DNA of 64,000 nucleotides from Aeromonas simiae (GCF_000820125.1 NZ_CDBY01000061.1:17289-81288), one strand, 5' to 3'. Shown: positions 32,912 through 44,441, counted from the stretch's first letter. The notes: generated by a model not told the origin, from the letters alone. A program made the numbers and translations.

Positions 32912-34381
32912 TCAGTCGAGAATACCCAGTTCGCCCCAGATAGCGTCAATCTTCTGCGTCACCGCCGGGTCCTGGACGATGGGCTGACCCCATTCGCGGT
33001 CAGTCTCGCCCGGCCACTTGTTGGTGGCATCCATCCCCATCTTGGAGCCAAGCCCCGATACCGGCGAGGCGAAATCGAGGTAGTCGATCGGGGTGTGCTC
33101 GATCAGGGTGGTGTCGCGCGCCGGGTCCATCCGCGTGGTGATGGCCCAGATCACGTCTTTCCAGTCGCGGGCGTTGATGTCGTCATCACACACTATCACG
33201 AACTTGGTGTACATAAACTGACGCAGGAAGGACCAGACCCCCAGCATCACCCGCTTGGCGTGGCCGGGGTAACGCTTCTTGATGGTGACGACCGCCATCC
33301 GGTAGGAGCACCCCTCCGGCGGCAGGTAGAAGTCGACGATCTCGGGGAACTGCTTTTGTAGCAGCGGCACGAACACCTCGTTGAGGGCCACCCCGAGCAC
33401 TGCCGGCTCATCGGGCGGGCGGCCGGTATAGGTGCTGTGATAGATGGCATCCTTACGCAGGGTCATGTGGGTGATGGTGAAGACCGGGAACTCATCCACT
33501 TCGTTGTAGTAGCCGGTGTGATCGCCATAGGGGCCCTCGGGAGCCTGCTCGCCCGGCTCCAGATAGCCCTCCAGCACGATCTCGGCGCTGGCAGGCACCT
33601 CCAGATCGCAACTGATGGCTTTTACCACCTCGGTACGGCTGCCGCGCAGCAGGCCGGCGAAGGCGTACTCGGAGAGGGTGTCAGGCACCGGCGTCACCGC
33701 ACCGAGAATGGTCGCCGGATCGGCACCCAGCGCCACCACTACCGGGAAGCGCTCGCCCGGGTGGGCCTCCTGCCACTCACGAAAATCGATGGCACCGCCA
33801 CGGTGATCGAGCCAGCGCATGATGAGCTTGTTCTTGCCGATCTTCTGCTGACGGTAGATGCCGAGATTCTGCCGCTTCTTGTAGGGGCCGCGGGTGATGG
33901 TCAGCCCCCAGGTGACCAGGGGGGCCACATCGCCCGGCCAGCAGTGCTGGATCGGGATACGGTCGAGATCCACCTCGTCACCGGTCAGCACCTGCTCCTG
34001 GCAGGGGGCCGACGAGAGCCGCTTAGTCGGCATGTTGAGCACCTGCTTGAAGATCGGCAGTTTCTCCATCAGCTCCCTGAATCCCTTGGGCGGCTCCGGC
34101 TCCTTGAGGTAGGAGAGCCAGGTTCCCACCTGGCGCAGGGCGCCCACATCGGGCTGGCCCATGCCCATGGCCACCCGATCCGGCGTGCCAAACAGGTTGG
34201 CCAGCACCGGCATCTGATATCCCTTGGGGTTCTCAAACAGCAGGGCAGGACCGCCGGCACGCAGGGTGCGGTCACAGATCTCGGTCATCTCGAGATAGGG
34301 ATCGATCTCGCGGCTGATCCGCTTGAGCTGACCCTGCGCCTCGAGCTGTGCGATGAAATCTCGTAAATCCTTGTATTTCAT
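32912..34381 (-). CDS. ubiD: 3-octaprenyl-4-hydroxybenzoate decarboxylase
   Basis: A 489-residue prenyl-FMN-dependent decarboxylase of ubiquinone synthesis (E. coli UbiD 497). The N-terminus [14 protein letters not shown] and core motifs [12 protein letters not shown] and [15 protein letters not shown] are diagnostic; the last contains catalytic acidic residues. ATG 34381 starts the conserved N-terminus; the frame is open to 34426. Its UbiX partner is not in the window. Confidence 0.96.
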   Translation of the reverse strand: MKYKDLRDFIAQLEAQGQLKRISREIDPYLEMTEICDRTLRAGGPALLFENPKGYQMPVLANLFGTPDRVAMGMGQPDVGALRQVGTWLSYLKEPEPPKGFRELMEKLPIFKQVLNMPTKRLSSAPCQEQVLTGDEVDLDRIPIQHCWPGDVAPLVTWGLTITRGPYKKRQNLGIYRQQKIGKNKLIMRWLDHRGGAIDFREWQEAHPGERFPVVVALGADPATILGAVTPVPDTLSEYAFAGLLRGSRTEVVKAISCDLEVPASAEIVLEGYLEPGEQAPEGPYGDHTGYYNEVDEFPVFTITHMTLRKDAIYHSTYTGRPPDEPAVLGVALNEVFVPLLQKQFPEIVDFYLPPEGCSYRMAVVTIKKRYPGHAKRVMLGVWSFLRQFMYTKFVIVCDDDINARDWKDVIWAITTRMDPARDTTLIEHTPIDYLDFASPVSGLGSKMGMDATNKWPGETDREWGQPIVQDPAVTQKIDAIWGELGILD

Positions 34382-34432
34382 AAGGCTACCGCGTTGGGAT
34401 TCGGGGGGATCACAGTATACCGCCAAGGGCCA

Positions 34433-35389
34433 TCAGGGGCGACCCGGCTCAGGGTAGACACGGCCACCCCCCTGTTCATGGAGCAATCGATCCGCCAGCA
34501 GGATCAGTTGCAGCGATTCGGCGCGCGGCTTGAGCAACTTGGCCAGCGCCACCCCATCCGGCCCGATCCCAAGCTCCCGATGCAGATAACTGCGCACCGG
34601 ATCGGGCAGGGGATGCAATGCCCCGAGCGCCAGCATGGCGGCACTGTTGAGCCCAGGCTCGGCAGCCGCCGACAGCAGCAGCTCACCCGCCGCATTCCCC
34701 TCATGGAACCGGGAAACCAGAGCCAAGGCGCGCAGGGAGTCGTCATCCACCGGGCGCCGCCACAGGGTGAAAAACAGCTCGGACGAGCCGGTATAGTCGA
34801 GCAGGGTGTAGATCAGCCGGTTATCCGGCAGATAGAGCGGTGTACGGGCCACGGCCTGGGCCAGCTGCAACCTGACCGGGTTCGGAGCCTGCGCCAGCGC
34901 CGCCAACAGGGCACTCTGCTGGCGCTCCAGATCCGGGTTGTTCCAGCGATAGATAGCGCGCAGGTTCAACTTGCCCGCCGCCAGTTCATAGCCATATTGT
35001 CCCTGCCAGTCGAGCTGCTGCCAACTCTGTAGCAGCCGGCGAGCCAAAGCCGGGTAGTCATAGCGGGGCAGGGAGACCAGAAAGCCATCCTGCGTCTGTG
35101 AAGTGAGGGTGCTCGGCACCCGCTTGCTCTGCGCGGCCACCCAGGTTCGGGTCGGTGCCGCCGGTCGCTCCGAGCCGGAGAGGCCTTGCAACAACCACCA
35201 GCGCAGCGGCTCGGACTGAGCGCTGGGGAGGGAGTCGAGGAAGGTATCGAGCGCCGCCAGCTGCCCCTGTTGCAGACGTGCCGTCAGATAGGGCAGATGC
35301 TCGCTCGGACGAGCCCTCTGGTAGTCGTCATCGGCCATGGCGGTCAGGCTCAGCACGAGCGTGGCGCAGGCGATCAGCATCCTTCTCAT
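34433..35389 (-). CDS. Uncharacterised exported protein
   Basis: A 318-residue protein with a clear signal peptide (MRRMLIACATLVLSLTAMA, cleaved before DDD) and no further membrane segment. The mature part is rich in Leu, Gln and Trp with helical repeats (RLLQSWQQLDWQGQYGYELAAGKLNL, LERQQSALLAALAQA), suggesting an alpha-solenoid, but no family was recognised. It lies between rho and ubiD on the same strand and ends 51 bp before ubiD begins, so they may share a transcript. Confidence 0.72.
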   Translation of the reverse strand: MRRMLIACATLVLSLTAMADDDYQRARPSEHLPYLTARLQQGQLAALDTFLDSLPSAQSEPLRWWLLQGLSGSERPAAPTRTWVAAQSKRVPSTLTSQTQDGFLVSLPRYDYPALARRLLQSWQQLDWQGQYGYELAAGKLNLRAIYRWNNPDLERQQSALLAALAQAPNPVRLQLAQAVARTPLYLPDNRLIYTLLDYTGSSELFFTLWRRPVDDDSLRALALVSRFHEGNAAGELLLSAAAEPGLNSAAMLALGALHPLPDPVRSYLHRELGIGPDGVALAKLLKPRAESLQLILLADRLLHEQGGGRVYPEPGRP

Positions 35390-35494
35390 CGTGTTCCCAT
35401 TCCTTCTGGAGCCCCAGGCCATAGTGCGTAAATGCTCGCCCGCCAGCAAATGAAAACCGCGACCCTGAGGCCGCGGTTGTCGCATCGTAACGAA

Positions 35495-36760
<1,266 letters not shown>

Positions 36761-36912
36761 AGTGGTAAAAATCTGTAAGCAAGGATTGTGAGATGTGGGG
36801 GAGTTTGCTGGATTGTTGCTGATTTGCTTGAGGTTGCCCGGTGGCAAAAAGATGAGCAAACGGACAATAAACTAGCACCAATCGGAATGAGCGTCCACTG
36901 GCAGAAACTAAA

Positions 36913-36937
36913 GGAGCGCATTATTGCAATGCGCTCC
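36913..36937 (-). terminator. Terminator or attenuator between trxA and rho
   Basis: A perfect 10-bp stem (GGAGCGCATT with complement, ATTGC loop) lies 13 bp after the trxA stop and is followed by TTTAGTTTCT. Transcription into rho may still pass it. Confidence 0.6.
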
Positions 36938-36949
36938 CCGAATCAATCA

Positions 36950-37276
36950 TTAGATGTTGTTGTCCAGGAACTCTTTAAGTTGAGTCTTGGACAGTGCGCC
37001 CACCTTGGTCGCAGCCACTTCGCCGTTTTTGAACAGCAGCAGGGTCGGAATACCGCGAATGCCAAACTTGGGCGGAGTATCGGCGTTGTGATCGATGTTC
37101 AACTTAGCAACGGTCACACGGCCTTCATATTCCTGAGCAACTTCATTCAGGATCGGTGCAATCATCTTGCACGGACCACACCATTCGGCCCAGAAATCAA
37201 CCAGAACGGGACCAGCAGCCTTGAGAACATCTGCCTCGAAGCTGGCATCGCTCAGTTGAACAATCTTGTCACTCAT
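36950..37276 (-). CDS. trxA: Thioredoxin 1
   Basis: A 108-residue thioredoxin with the redox centre [10 protein letters not shown] (C33/C36 by E. coli numbering) and the cis-proline loop [10 protein letters not shown]. It reduces disulfides using NADPH through thioredoxin reductase. ATG 37276 has GGAG six bases upstream; the next upstream ATG is rejected. It is divergent from rhlB and upstream of rho, the conserved order. Confidence 0.97.
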   Translation of the reverse strand: MSDKIVQLSDASFEADVLKAAGPVLVDFWAEWCGPCKMIAPILNEVAQEYEGRVTVAKLNIDHNADTPPKFGIRGIPTLLLFKNGEVAATKVGALSKTQLKEFLDNNI

Positions 37277-37389
37277 CTCCAACTCCAGTCAGTAAATAAG
37301 GCTTTATTGAGAGGCCAATAAAGGCCATAGTTGCCCTATTTGAAATGATCCTGTTTATTAATGCAAGCCTAACCTGATAACCTACCGCC

Positions 37390-38673
37390 ATGAGCAAAAC
37401 ACATTTAACTGACGAAAAATTCGCCCAAATGGGCCTCGAACCTGAAGTGCTTGCAGGTCTGGAAGCCAAAGGATTTCACTACTGTACACCGATCCAGGCA
37501 CTATCACTGCCACTGCTGGTCGAAGGCCATGACATCGCAGGCCAGGCTCAGACAGGTACAGGTAAAACCATCGCCTTCCTCGCCGCCACCTTCAATTATC
37601 TTCTCACCCATCCGCTGACCACTCCCCGCCTCATCAACCAGCCGCGCGCCATCATCATGGCTCCGACTCGCGAGCTGGCGGTGCAGATCCATAAGGACGC
37701 CGAAAGCATGGCGGCCAGCACCGGCCTGAAACTGGGGCTGGCTTATGGTGGCGAAGGCTACGACAAGCAGCTCGCCGTACTGGAGCAAGGGGTCGACATC
37801 CTGGTCGGCACCACGGGTCGCATCATCGATTACTACAAGTCGAAGGTGATCGATCTGGCCAACATCCAGGTCGTGGTGCTGGACGAAGCGGATCGCATGT
37901 TCGATCTGGGCTTCATCAAAGACATCCGCTTCCTGTTCCGCCGTATGCCGGCCGCCGGTGATCGACTCAACATGCTGTTCTCAGCCACCCTCTCGCTGCG
38001 TGTGCAAGAGCTGGCCTACGAGCACATGACCAACCCGCACCATGTGCAGGTGGAGCCGGAGCAGATGACCGGTGTCCGCATCAAGGAGGAGCTCTTCTAC
38101 CCCTCCAACGAAGACAAGATGCTGCTGCTGCTCACCCTGATGGAAGAAGAGTGGCCGGATAAGGCGATCGTGTTCGCCAACACCAAGCACTGCTGCGAAG
38201 ACATCCATGCCTGGCTGGAGGCCGATGGCCACCGCGTCGGCCTGCTGACCGGTGACGTGCCGCAGAAAAAGCGCATGAAGATCCTCGAGGAGTTCACTCA
38301 GGGCAAGCTCGATATCCTGGTTGCCACAGATGTGGCCGCCCGTGGCCTGCATATCCCTGACGTCACCCACGTCTTCAACTACGACCTGCCGGATGATGCC
38401 GAAGATTACGTGCATCGCATCGGTCGTACCGGCCGTGCCGGTAAGAGCGGCCACTCCATCAGCCTGGCGTGTGAAGACTATGCCTTCAACCTGCCGGCCA
38501 TCGAGGAGTACATCCGCCATCCGATCCCGGTCAGCAAGTACGACCGCGAGGCTCTGCTTACCGATGCCACCCCGCCGCGCCGTGTGCAGCGCAACCGCCC
38601 GCCGGTGAATCGCAACATGCGCGATCGCCAGGGTGGTGGCGGTAACCGTCGTCGTCCCCCCAAGCGCGCCTGA
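37390..38673 (+). CDS. rhlB: ATP-dependent RNA helicase RhlB
   Basis: A 427-residue DEAD-box helicase that works with RNase E in the degradosome. The Q motif region [13 protein letters not shown], motif I AQTGTGKT, Ia [20 protein letters not shown], and [12 protein letters not shown] are all present. The C-terminal tail beyond residue 395 is basic and Arg/Gly/Pro-rich ([22 protein letters not shown]), the RNase E-contacting type. It is followed 8 bp later by gppA, as in E. coli. Confidence 0.96.
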   Translation: MSKTHLTDEKFAQMGLEPEVLAGLEAKGFHYCTPIQALSLPLLVEGHDIAGQAQTGTGKTIAFLAATFNYLLTHPLTTPRLINQPRAIIMAPTRELAVQIHKDAESMAASTGLKLGLAYGGEGYDKQLAVLEQGVDILVGTTGRIIDYYKSKVIDLANIQVVVLDEADRMFDLGFIKDIRFLFRRMPAAGDRLNMLFSATLSLRVQELAYEHMTNPHHVQVEPEQMTGVRIKEELFYPSNEDKMLLLLTLMEEEWPDKAIVFANTKHCCEDIHAWLEADGHRVGLLTGDVPQKKRMKILEEFTQGKLDILVATDVAARGLHIPDVTHVFNYDLPDDAEDYVHRIGRTGRAGKSGHSISLACEDYAFNLPAIEEYIRHPIPVSKYDREALLTDATPPRRVQRNRPPVNRNMRDRQGGGGNRRRPPKRA

Positions 38674-38681
38674 GGATACCG

Positions 38682-40181
38682 TTGAGCAGCTCTCCTCTCT
38701 ATGCCGCTATCGACCTCGGCTCCAACAGCTTTCACATGCTGGTGGTGTGCGAGGTCGCCGGAGCCCTGCGCACCGTGGTCAAGGTCAAACGCAAGGTGCG
38801 TCTGGCCGCTGGCCTGGATGCCGATTTTAGCCTGAGCAGGGCCGCCATGGAGCGGGGTTGGGACTGCCTGCGCCTGTTTGCCGAACAGCTGCAAGACATA
38901 CCGCCCGAGAACATTCGGGTGGTCGGTACCGCCACCCTGCGCCTGGCCAGCAACGTCGATGACTTCCTGCGTGAAGCCGAGCGGGTACTCAACCACAACA
39001 TCGAAATCATTTCGGGTGAGGAAGAGGCCAAGACCATCTATGAAGGGGTCTCGTGGACATCGGCCGGCGAGGGTAACCGACTGGTCATCGACATCGGCGG
39101 CGCCAGCACCGAGCTGGTGATCGGCGAGCAGAGCGAGGCCAAGCTGCTGAGCAGCCTGCATATGGGCTGTGTCACTTGGCTCAACAACCATTTTGGTGAT
39201 GGTGAGCTGTCGGCCGAGCGCTTCCAACAGGCCATCTCCGCGGCCAAAAGCGTGCTGGCCAAGGTGGCGGCCGACTATCTGGCGCTTGGCTGGAAGAGTT
39301 GTGTCGGGGCCTCCGGCACGGTGCAGGCCCTGCAAGAGATCATGCTGGCTCAAGGCAAGAGCGAACAGGTCACCCTGCCCAAGCTGCGTGAGTTGATGCA
39401 GCAGGCTATCGCCTGCGGCCGCCTCGATCGCCTGCAACTGGAAGGGCTCAACGCCGAACGGTTGACGGTCTTTCCCTCCGGCCTTGCCATCCTCATCGCC
39501 CTGTTCGAAGAGCTCGGCATCGAGAGCATGACGCTGGCCGGCGGGGCGCTGCGCGAAGGGCTCATCTATGGCCTGCTCGGCAACAGCCACGACTGTGACG
39601 CCCGCGATCGCACCGCCAACAGCCTGATCAACCGCTATCAGCTCGATCGGGAACACGCCGAGCGGGTACGCGATACGGTGGTGGAGGCCTTTGGTCAGGT
39701 GCAGGCCGGTTGGCGCCTTTCGCGCCGCTATGGCCGCCCGATCCTGCGCTACGCCGCACTGCTGCACGAAATCGGTCTGTGCATCGAGTACAAGAAGGCT
39801 CCGCAGCACGCCGCCTATATCATCGACAACATCGACATGCCGGGTTTCACTCCGGCCCAGAAGAAGTTGTTGTCCGCCCTGCTGCTCAACCAGCGCGACG
39901 ATTTCCGGCTCGACCCACTGGAGCGTCAGGGGGCCGTGACCGGCCAGCAGGCGATCCAACTGGTTCGACTGCTGCGCCTCTCCATCATTCTGTGCATGCG
40001 CCGCACCCGGGGTACGGTGCCGAACTTCGCCTTCCATGCCGAAGGGGAGAGCCTGACCCTCACCCTGCCAAAAGGGTGGCTCGACGTGCACTATCTGCGC
40101 GCCAGCGAGCTGCGTCTCGAGGTAGAACGTCAGCAGAAGATGGGCTGGCCGACCCGCTTGCAGGAGCGGGATCAGGAGTAA
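38682..40181 (+). CDS. gppA: Guanosine pentaphosphate/exopolyphosphatase
   Basis: A 499-residue Ppx/GppA phosphatase, starting at TTG after TGAGGATACC. The actin-like domains show AAIDLGSNSFHMLV, EIISGEEEAKTIYEGV and VIDIGGASTELVIG; the catalytic Glu is in the first acidic run near 120. A C-terminal HD-like helical domain follows residue 310. It converts pppGpp to ppGpp and degrades polyphosphate. Position after rhlB favours GppA over Ppx. Confidence 0.92.
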   Translation: MSSSPLYAAIDLGSNSFHMLVVCEVAGALRTVVKVKRKVRLAAGLDADFSLSRAAMERGWDCLRLFAEQLQDIPPENIRVVGTATLRLASNVDDFLREAERVLNHNIEIISGEEEAKTIYEGVSWTSAGEGNRLVIDIGGASTELVIGEQSEAKLLSSLHMGCVTWLNNHFGDGELSAERFQQAISAAKSVLAKVAADYLALGWKSCVGASGTVQALQEIMLAQGKSEQVTLPKLRELMQQAIACGRLDRLQLEGLNAERLTVFPSGLAILIALFEELGIESMTLAGGALREGLIYGLLGNSHDCDARDRTANSLINRYQLDREHAERVRDTVVEAFGQVQAGWRLSRRYGRPILRYAALLHEIGLCIEYKKAPQHAAYIIDNIDMPGFTPAQKKLLSALLLNQRDDFRLDPLERQGAVTGQQAIQLVRLLRLSIILCMRRTRGTVPNFAFHAEGESLTLTLPKGWLDVHYLRASELRLEVERQQKMGWPTRLQERDQE

Positions 40182-40183
40182 AT

Positions 40184-40207
40184 GAGGGGCGCCATAGCGC
40201 CCCTCTT
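40184..40207 (+). terminator. Terminator of rhlB-gppA
   Basis: GAGGGGCGC pairs with GCGCCCCTC around CATA; the following T-run (TTCATT) is poor. Confidence 0.6.
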
Positions 40208-40388
40208 CATTGGGGTCAAACGCCCCCGCCTCCGACAATCTGTTTCGCAGATCGGCATCCCCTCCAAAAGCTCTTTTCTATCCATTTCATGCAGTTGTCA
40301 TCATCCTCCCCTTTGGGGATAAGCATGTGCCGCGACCAGCCTCGACTACATTGGAGGGGCATAACCCTAACTCGCAAGGATGAACCCC

Positions 40389-41360
40389 ATGAAACGACTG
40401 TTCCTGTTCGGGCTGACCGCCGCACTGACCGCCTGTGGCGGCGGGGGGGATGACAGCGCTTCCGATGCCAAGATGTCGCTGGCCTTCTCCGATGCACCGG
40501 TCGATGCGGCCAAACGGGTCTGCATTGCGGTGAGCCAGGTCAGCATCCATCCGATCTCGGGCGCAGAGACGGCATGGAGCAGCAAGAGCTTCCTCGATGC
40601 CAGCCAGGACGACGGTTGCACCCCGCCGGGCGAGAGCATTCCGCTCAACGCCGACGGCAGCCCCCGCTTTGTCTACATCGATCTGCTCAAGTATCAGGGA
40701 TCGGCCAGCCGCAACCTGCTCGCAGGCCAGACGGTGAGCGCCGGGGAGTACAGCCAGATGCGCCTGACCGTGCTCGACGGGCGCGCGGTGACCAACCAGT
40801 TTGACGACGGCACGCCCTACTCCTACGTGCAGCAGGATGACGACACCATCAAGCCGCTCGAGGTGCCGAGCAGCCAGCTCAAGCTCGACGCCTTCACCAT
40901 CACGGCCGGCGGCACCAGCAACTTCACCACCGAGTTCGACCTGCGCCAGGCTCTGGTACTGCCGGGGCATGAGGCCTACTACAAGCTGAAACCCCGCGGT
41001 GTACGGCTGGTCAACAACACCCAGGTGGCCACCCTGAAGGGCAGTGTGGAGGGGAGTCTGTGTGCGGGTGCGCTGGCCGATCAGGCTGCGGTTTACCTCT
41101 ACGCCCCACGCAGCGACGACGCCTACCCCGACATGGCGGATGCCGACAACGGCTTCTATGCCAGCGCCCCGGTGGTGAGCGATGGTGCCGGCGGCTACCG
41201 CTACGAGCTCGGCTTCGTCGAGCTGGGCAACTACGACGTGGCGCTGGTGTGCAACGCCACCGAGGATGACCCGGCGGTGGCAGGGGATCCGCTCGATCTG
41301 GAGCGCACCCTGAAGGCCCAGACGGTGACCGCCCCCACCACCACCCTCAACCTGGAATGA
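40389..41360 (+). CDS. DUF4382 domain lipoprotein
   Basis: A 323-residue lipoprotein. The signal MKRLFLFGLTAALTAC gives a lipidated cysteine near residue 16, followed by a Gly/Asp linker. The DUF4382 domain starts MSLAFSDAPVDAAKRVCIAVSQVSIH and continues to about residue 195 (YKLKPRGVRLVNN). A second beta-rich part with LKGSVEGSLC onward resembles a carboxypeptidase regulatory-like fold. ATG 40389 is preferred, as AAGGA is 8-9 nt upstream; 40380 would leave none. Function unknown, probably cell surface or periplasmic. Confidence 0.8.
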   Translation: MKRLFLFGLTAALTACGGGGDDSASDAKMSLAFSDAPVDAAKRVCIAVSQVSIHPISGAETAWSSKSFLDASQDDGCTPPGESIPLNADGSPRFVYIDLLKYQGSASRNLLAGQTVSAGEYSQMRLTVLDGRAVTNQFDDGTPYSYVQQDDDTIKPLEVPSSQLKLDAFTITAGGTSNFTTEFDLRQALVLPGHEAYYKLKPRGVRLVNNTQVATLKGSVEGSLCAGALADQAAVYLYAPRSDDAYPDMADADNGFYASAPVVSDGAGGYRYELGFVELGNYDVALVCNATEDDPAVAGDPLDLERTLKAQTVTAPTTTLNLE

Positions 41361-41361
41361 G

Positions 41362-41386
41362 AAAGCGGGGCCTGACGGCCCCGTTT
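41362..41386. terminator. Terminator between the DUF4382 gene and ybaK-like gene
   Basis: CGGGGCC pairs with GGCCCCG around TGAC, with AAA before and TTT after; it serves both convergent genes. Confidence 0.65.
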
Positions 41387-41396
41387 CATGATGGGG

Positions 41397-41888
41397 TCAG
41401 TCGGCCAAGCGGGCAAAGGAGACCGGCTTAGGGTCTGCGATACGCCGATAATCCTCGGTAGCGAGGATCAGGGAGCGCTCCAGCAGACCGGCGTTGAAAG
41501 CCAGCTCATCGAAGCGCGAGAACAGCAGCGGATCGGCGACCAGCAGCAGCTCGTCGTGGAAACTGAACGGCGGGATGGCGCCAAACACGCAGTCGGTCAG
41601 TGCCGCGACCTCCACCGGGCTCGCCAGCGAGGCACGGCTGCCGCCCACCCCCTTGGCCAGCGCCGCCAGATCGGCCTGACAGTCGGCCGGCAGCACCGCC
41701 AGCACATGGCACTTGATGCCGTTGCCCTTGACGTGGCACACCAGCCCCTTGGCACCCTGCCCATGCACTGTGCCGCGCACCTTGGCCACCTCCTCGGTCT
41801 TGCCGGCGCTCGGGTGATCGACCACCCGGTAGCGGGCACCACCGGCATCCAGTAGCGAGATCAGGCGATCGAAGGTGTGCAGTGACAT
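41397..41888 (-). CDS. YbaK/EbsC-family aminoacyl-tRNA deacylase-like protein
   Basis: A 163-residue protein with the YbaK/ProRS-associated editing fold (KGLVCHVKGNGIKCHVLAVLPADCQADLAALAK, with the conserved Lys, then SLASPVEVAALTDCVFGAIPPF). Members clear mischarged tRNAs such as Cys-tRNA(Pro) or Ala-tRNA(Pro). It looks closer to the YeaK/PrdX-like group, so the tRNA substrate is not clear. ATG 41888 has GAGAGG upstream. It lies downstream of the pyrE terminator. Confidence 0.75.
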   Translation of the reverse strand: MSLHTFDRLISLLDAGGARYRVVDHPSAGKTEEVAKVRGTVHGQGAKGLVCHVKGNGIKCHVLAVLPADCQADLAALAKGVGGSRASLASPVEVAALTDCVFGAIPPFSFHDELLLVADPLLFSRFDELAFNAGLLERSLILATEDYRRIADPKPVSFARLAD

Positions 41889-41915
41889 AGGGCAGCCTCT
41901 CCTGTAGCAAACAAA

Positions 41916-41936
41916 ACGGGGCGCCGCAGCGCCCCG
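41916..41936 (-). terminator. Terminator of pyrE
   Basis: ACGGGGCGC pairs with GCGCCCCGT (CGC loop), followed on the minus strand by TTTGTTTGC. Confidence 0.7.
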
Positions 41937-41951
41937 TCCATCATACCCCAA

Positions 41952-42593
41952 TCAGATGCCGTACTGGGCACGATAGGCGCGCATGGCGGTCAGCTGCTCG
42001 GCCATCTCCGGCTTCTCTTCGAGGTACTTGATAAGGTCTGCCAGCTGGATGATGGCGATAACGTGAGCGTTATAGTCGCGCTCCACCTCCTGGATGGCGG
42101 ACAGCTCGCCCTTGCCCTTCTCCTGACGGTCCAGCGCAATCAGCACACCAGCGAGCGAGGCCCCATTGGCCTGGATCAGATCCATCGACTCGCGGATCGC
42201 GGTGCCGGCGGTGATCACATCGTCCACCAGCATGATGCGCCCCTGGAGCGGGCTGCCCACCAAGTTGCCACCCTCGCCGTGATCCTTGGCCTCCTTGCGG
42301 TTGAAGCACCATGGGGTGTCCACGTCGTGCTGCTCAGCCAGCTGCACCGCGGTTGCGGAAGCGATGGGGATCCCCTTGTAGGCCGGCCCGAACAGGACGT
42401 CATACTCGATGCCGGCATCCATCAGTGCTGCGGCATAGAAACGGCCGAGACGGGCCAGATCACGCCCGGTGGAGAAGAGGCCGGCATTGAAGAAATAGGG
42501 GCTCTTACGACCGGATTTCAGGGTGAACTCACCGAATTTCAGAACCTGTTTTTCCAGGGCAAACTCGATAAATTGACGCTGATAGGCTTTCAT
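41952..42593 (-). CDS. pyrE: Orotate phosphoribosyltransferase
   Basis: A 213-residue enzyme of UMP synthesis (E. coli PyrE 213), joining orotate to [25 protein letters not shown] opens it; the PRPP-binding motif is [14 protein letters not shown] near residue 120. ATG 42593 has AGGAG-like CAAGGAGCC upstream. It follows rph on the same strand behind a hairpin that looks like the pyrimidine-responsive attenuator of E. coli. Confidence 0.97.
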   Translation of the reverse strand: MKAYQRQFIEFALEKQVLKFGEFTLKSGRKSPYFFNAGLFSTGRDLARLGRFYAAALMDAGIEYDVLFGPAYKGIPIASATAVQLAEQHDVDTPWCFNRKEAKDHGEGGNLVGSPLQGRIMLVDDVITAGTAIRESMDLIQANGASLAGVLIALDRQEKGKGELSAIQEVERDYNAHVIAIIQLADLIKYLEEKPEMAEQLTAMRAYRAQYGI

Positions 42594-42642
42594 CCTGGCT
42601 CCTTGCTTGATTGCTCTGTGTGGGGGTAAACAACGGGTAGAA

Positions 42643-42666
42643 AAAACGCGGCCCATGCCGCGTTTT
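42643..42666 (-). terminator. rph-pyrE intercistronic attenuator
   Basis: AAAACGCGGC pairs with GCCGCGTTTT (CCAT loop) and is followed by a T-run in the direction of pyrE. The hairpin starts only about 7 nt after the rph stop, so a ribosome finishing rph would cover it. This is the layout of E. coli pyrE attenuation by UTP. Confidence 0.75.
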
Positions 42667-42672
42667 CAACGA

Positions 42673-43389
42673 TCACTCCAGCGAGGCTTTCTGCACCTCG
42701 ATGATCTGGTCGATGCCATCTTTGGCGAGCGCCAGCATCGCCAGCAGCTCCTCATGGGTGAATGGCTCACCCTCGGCGGTGCCCTGCACCTCGATCAGGC
42801 GACCATCTTCGGTCATCACCACGTTCATGTCGGTCTCAGCCGCCGAGTCCTCGACGTATTCCAAGTCGCAGATGGCCTGACCGTTGTGAATGCCGACCGA
42901 CACGGCGGCCACCATCTGCTTGAGCGGGCTCTGCTTGAGCATGCCCTTGCCCACCATCCAGTTGAGGGCATCCACCAGCGCCACACAGGCGCCGGTGATG
43001 GAGGCGGTGCGGGTGCCCCCATCGGCCTGCAGCACGTCGCAGTCGACCGTGATGGTGTGCTCACCCAATGCAGTGAGATCGACTGCCGCACGCAGGGAGC
43101 GGGCGATCAGACGCTGGATCTCGAGGGTGCGACCCCCCTGCTTGCCGGAGGCGGCCTCACGGTTCATGCGCGAGTGGGTGGAGCGCGGCAGCATGCCGTA
43201 CTCGGCCGTCACCCAGCCCTGGCCCTTGCCCTTGAGAAAGCGCGGCACGCTGGTGTCGACGCTGGCGGTACACAGCACCCGGGTATTGCCGAACTCGACC
43301 AGCACGGAACCCTCGGCATGCTTGGTGAAGTGGCGGGTAATGGTGACCGGACGGACGGCGGCAGGCGCGCGATCGTTGGGACGGGACAT
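42673..43389 (-). CDS. rph: Ribonuclease PH
   Basis: A 238-residue phosphorolytic 3'-5' exoribonuclease trimming tRNA 3' ends; the length equals full-length E. coli RNase [17 protein letters not shown] begins it. The phosphate site includes the Arg-rich stretch [19 protein letters not shown] and the catalytic Asp lies in [20 protein letters not shown]. Unlike E. coli K-12 the frame is intact. ATG 43389 has AGAGGT upstream. It is divergent from yicC. Confidence 0.96.
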   Translation of the reverse strand: MSRPNDRAPAAVRPVTITRHFTKHAEGSVLVEFGNTRVLCTASVDTSVPRFLKGKGQGWVTAEYGMLPRSTHSRMNREAASGKQGGRTLEIQRLIARSLRAAVDLTALGEHTITVDCDVLQADGGTRTASITGACVALVDALNWMVGKGMLKQSPLKQMVAAVSVGIHNGQAICDLEYVEDSAAETDMNVVMTEDGRLIEVQGTAEGEPFTHEELLAMLALAKDGIDQIIEVQKASLE

Positions 43390-43538
43390 GATGACCTCTG
43401 GGCTGGCTTGAATTGGCGGAGGAGTATACGTGATCGGGCAACAAATATCAGCCTGACGGCCTGCGCCGGACAAGTCGGCTGACGCACCTGGGTACGACGG
43501 GTATAATCGACGCACTTTTCATCAGATGGGACACACCC

Positions 43539-44402
43539 ATGATCCACAGCATGACCGCCTACGCCCGTAAAGAGATCAAGGGCGACTGGGGCACCGCCGT
43601 CTGGGAGATCCGTTCGGTCAACCAGCGCTATCTCGAGACCTATATCCGCATGCCGGAGCAGCTGCGTGGCCTCGAACCCGTCCTGCGCGAGCGCTTTCGC
43701 AATGCCCTGCAGCGCGGCAAGGTGGAGTGCAACCTACGCTTCGAGGCCGCCCAAGCCGGCGCCGGCCAGCTGCACATCAACGAGGAGCTGGCCAAACTCA
43801 TCATCGACAGTGCCAACTGGGTAATGAAGGAAGCCGGCCAGGGTCAGCTCAATCCGGTCGACGTGCTGCGCTGGCCTGGCGTGATGGCCGCCGCCGAGCA
43901 GGACATGGATGCCGTCAACAGCGCCCTGATGGCCGGTTTTGACGAGACCCTGACCGACTTCATCGCCTCACGCGCCAGTGAGGGGAATAACCTCAAGGCC
44001 CTGATCGAGCAGCGCCTCGACGGGATCAGCAGCGAAGTGGTCAAGGTGCGCGGTCAGATGCCGCACATCCTCGAATGGCAGCGCCAGAAACTGAGCGATC
44101 GCCTGGCCGAGGCCAAGGTGGAGCTGGACCCGGCCCGCCTCGAGCAGGAGATGGTGCTGCTGGCCCAGAAGATCGACGTGGCCGAGGAGCTGGACCGCCT
44201 CGAGATGCACATCGGTGAGACCCGCAAGATCATGAAGAAAGGGGGCGCCTGTGGCCGCCGCCTCGACTTCATGATGCAGGAGTTCAACCGCGAGTCGAAC
44301 ACCCTCGGCTCGAAATCGATCAACGCCGAGGTGACCCAGTCCGCCGTCGAGCTGAAAGTGCTCATCGAGCAGATGCGCGAGCAGATCCAGAACATTGAGT
44401 GA
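43539..44402 (+). CDS. yicC: YicC family endoribonuclease-like protein
   Basis: A 287-residue protein with the YicC signature throughout: MIHSMTAYARKE, WEIRSVNQRYLE, LRGLEPVLRERF and the C-terminal DUF1732 part GRRLDFMMQEFNRESNTLGSKS ending EQIQNIE. YicC was described as an RNase involved in sRNA (RyhB) decay. Its position divergent from rph is conserved. It ends at a terminator, after which the foreign islet begins. Confidence 0.95.
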   Translation: MIHSMTAYARKEIKGDWGTAVWEIRSVNQRYLETYIRMPEQLRGLEPVLRERFRNALQRGKVECNLRFEAAQAGAGQLHINEELAKLIIDSANWVMKEAGQGQLNPVDVLRWPGVMAAAEQDMDAVNSALMAGFDETLTDFIASRASEGNNLKALIEQRLDGISSEVVKVRGQMPHILEWQRQKLSDRLAEAKVELDPARLEQEMVLLAQKIDVAEELDRLEMHIGETRKIMKKGGACGRRLDFMMQEFNRESNTLGSKSINAEVTQSAVELKVLIEQMREQIQNIE

Positions 44403-44441
44403 TGTTTCACTCCGCGTAATCGGTTGTCACCAAGCGAAACG

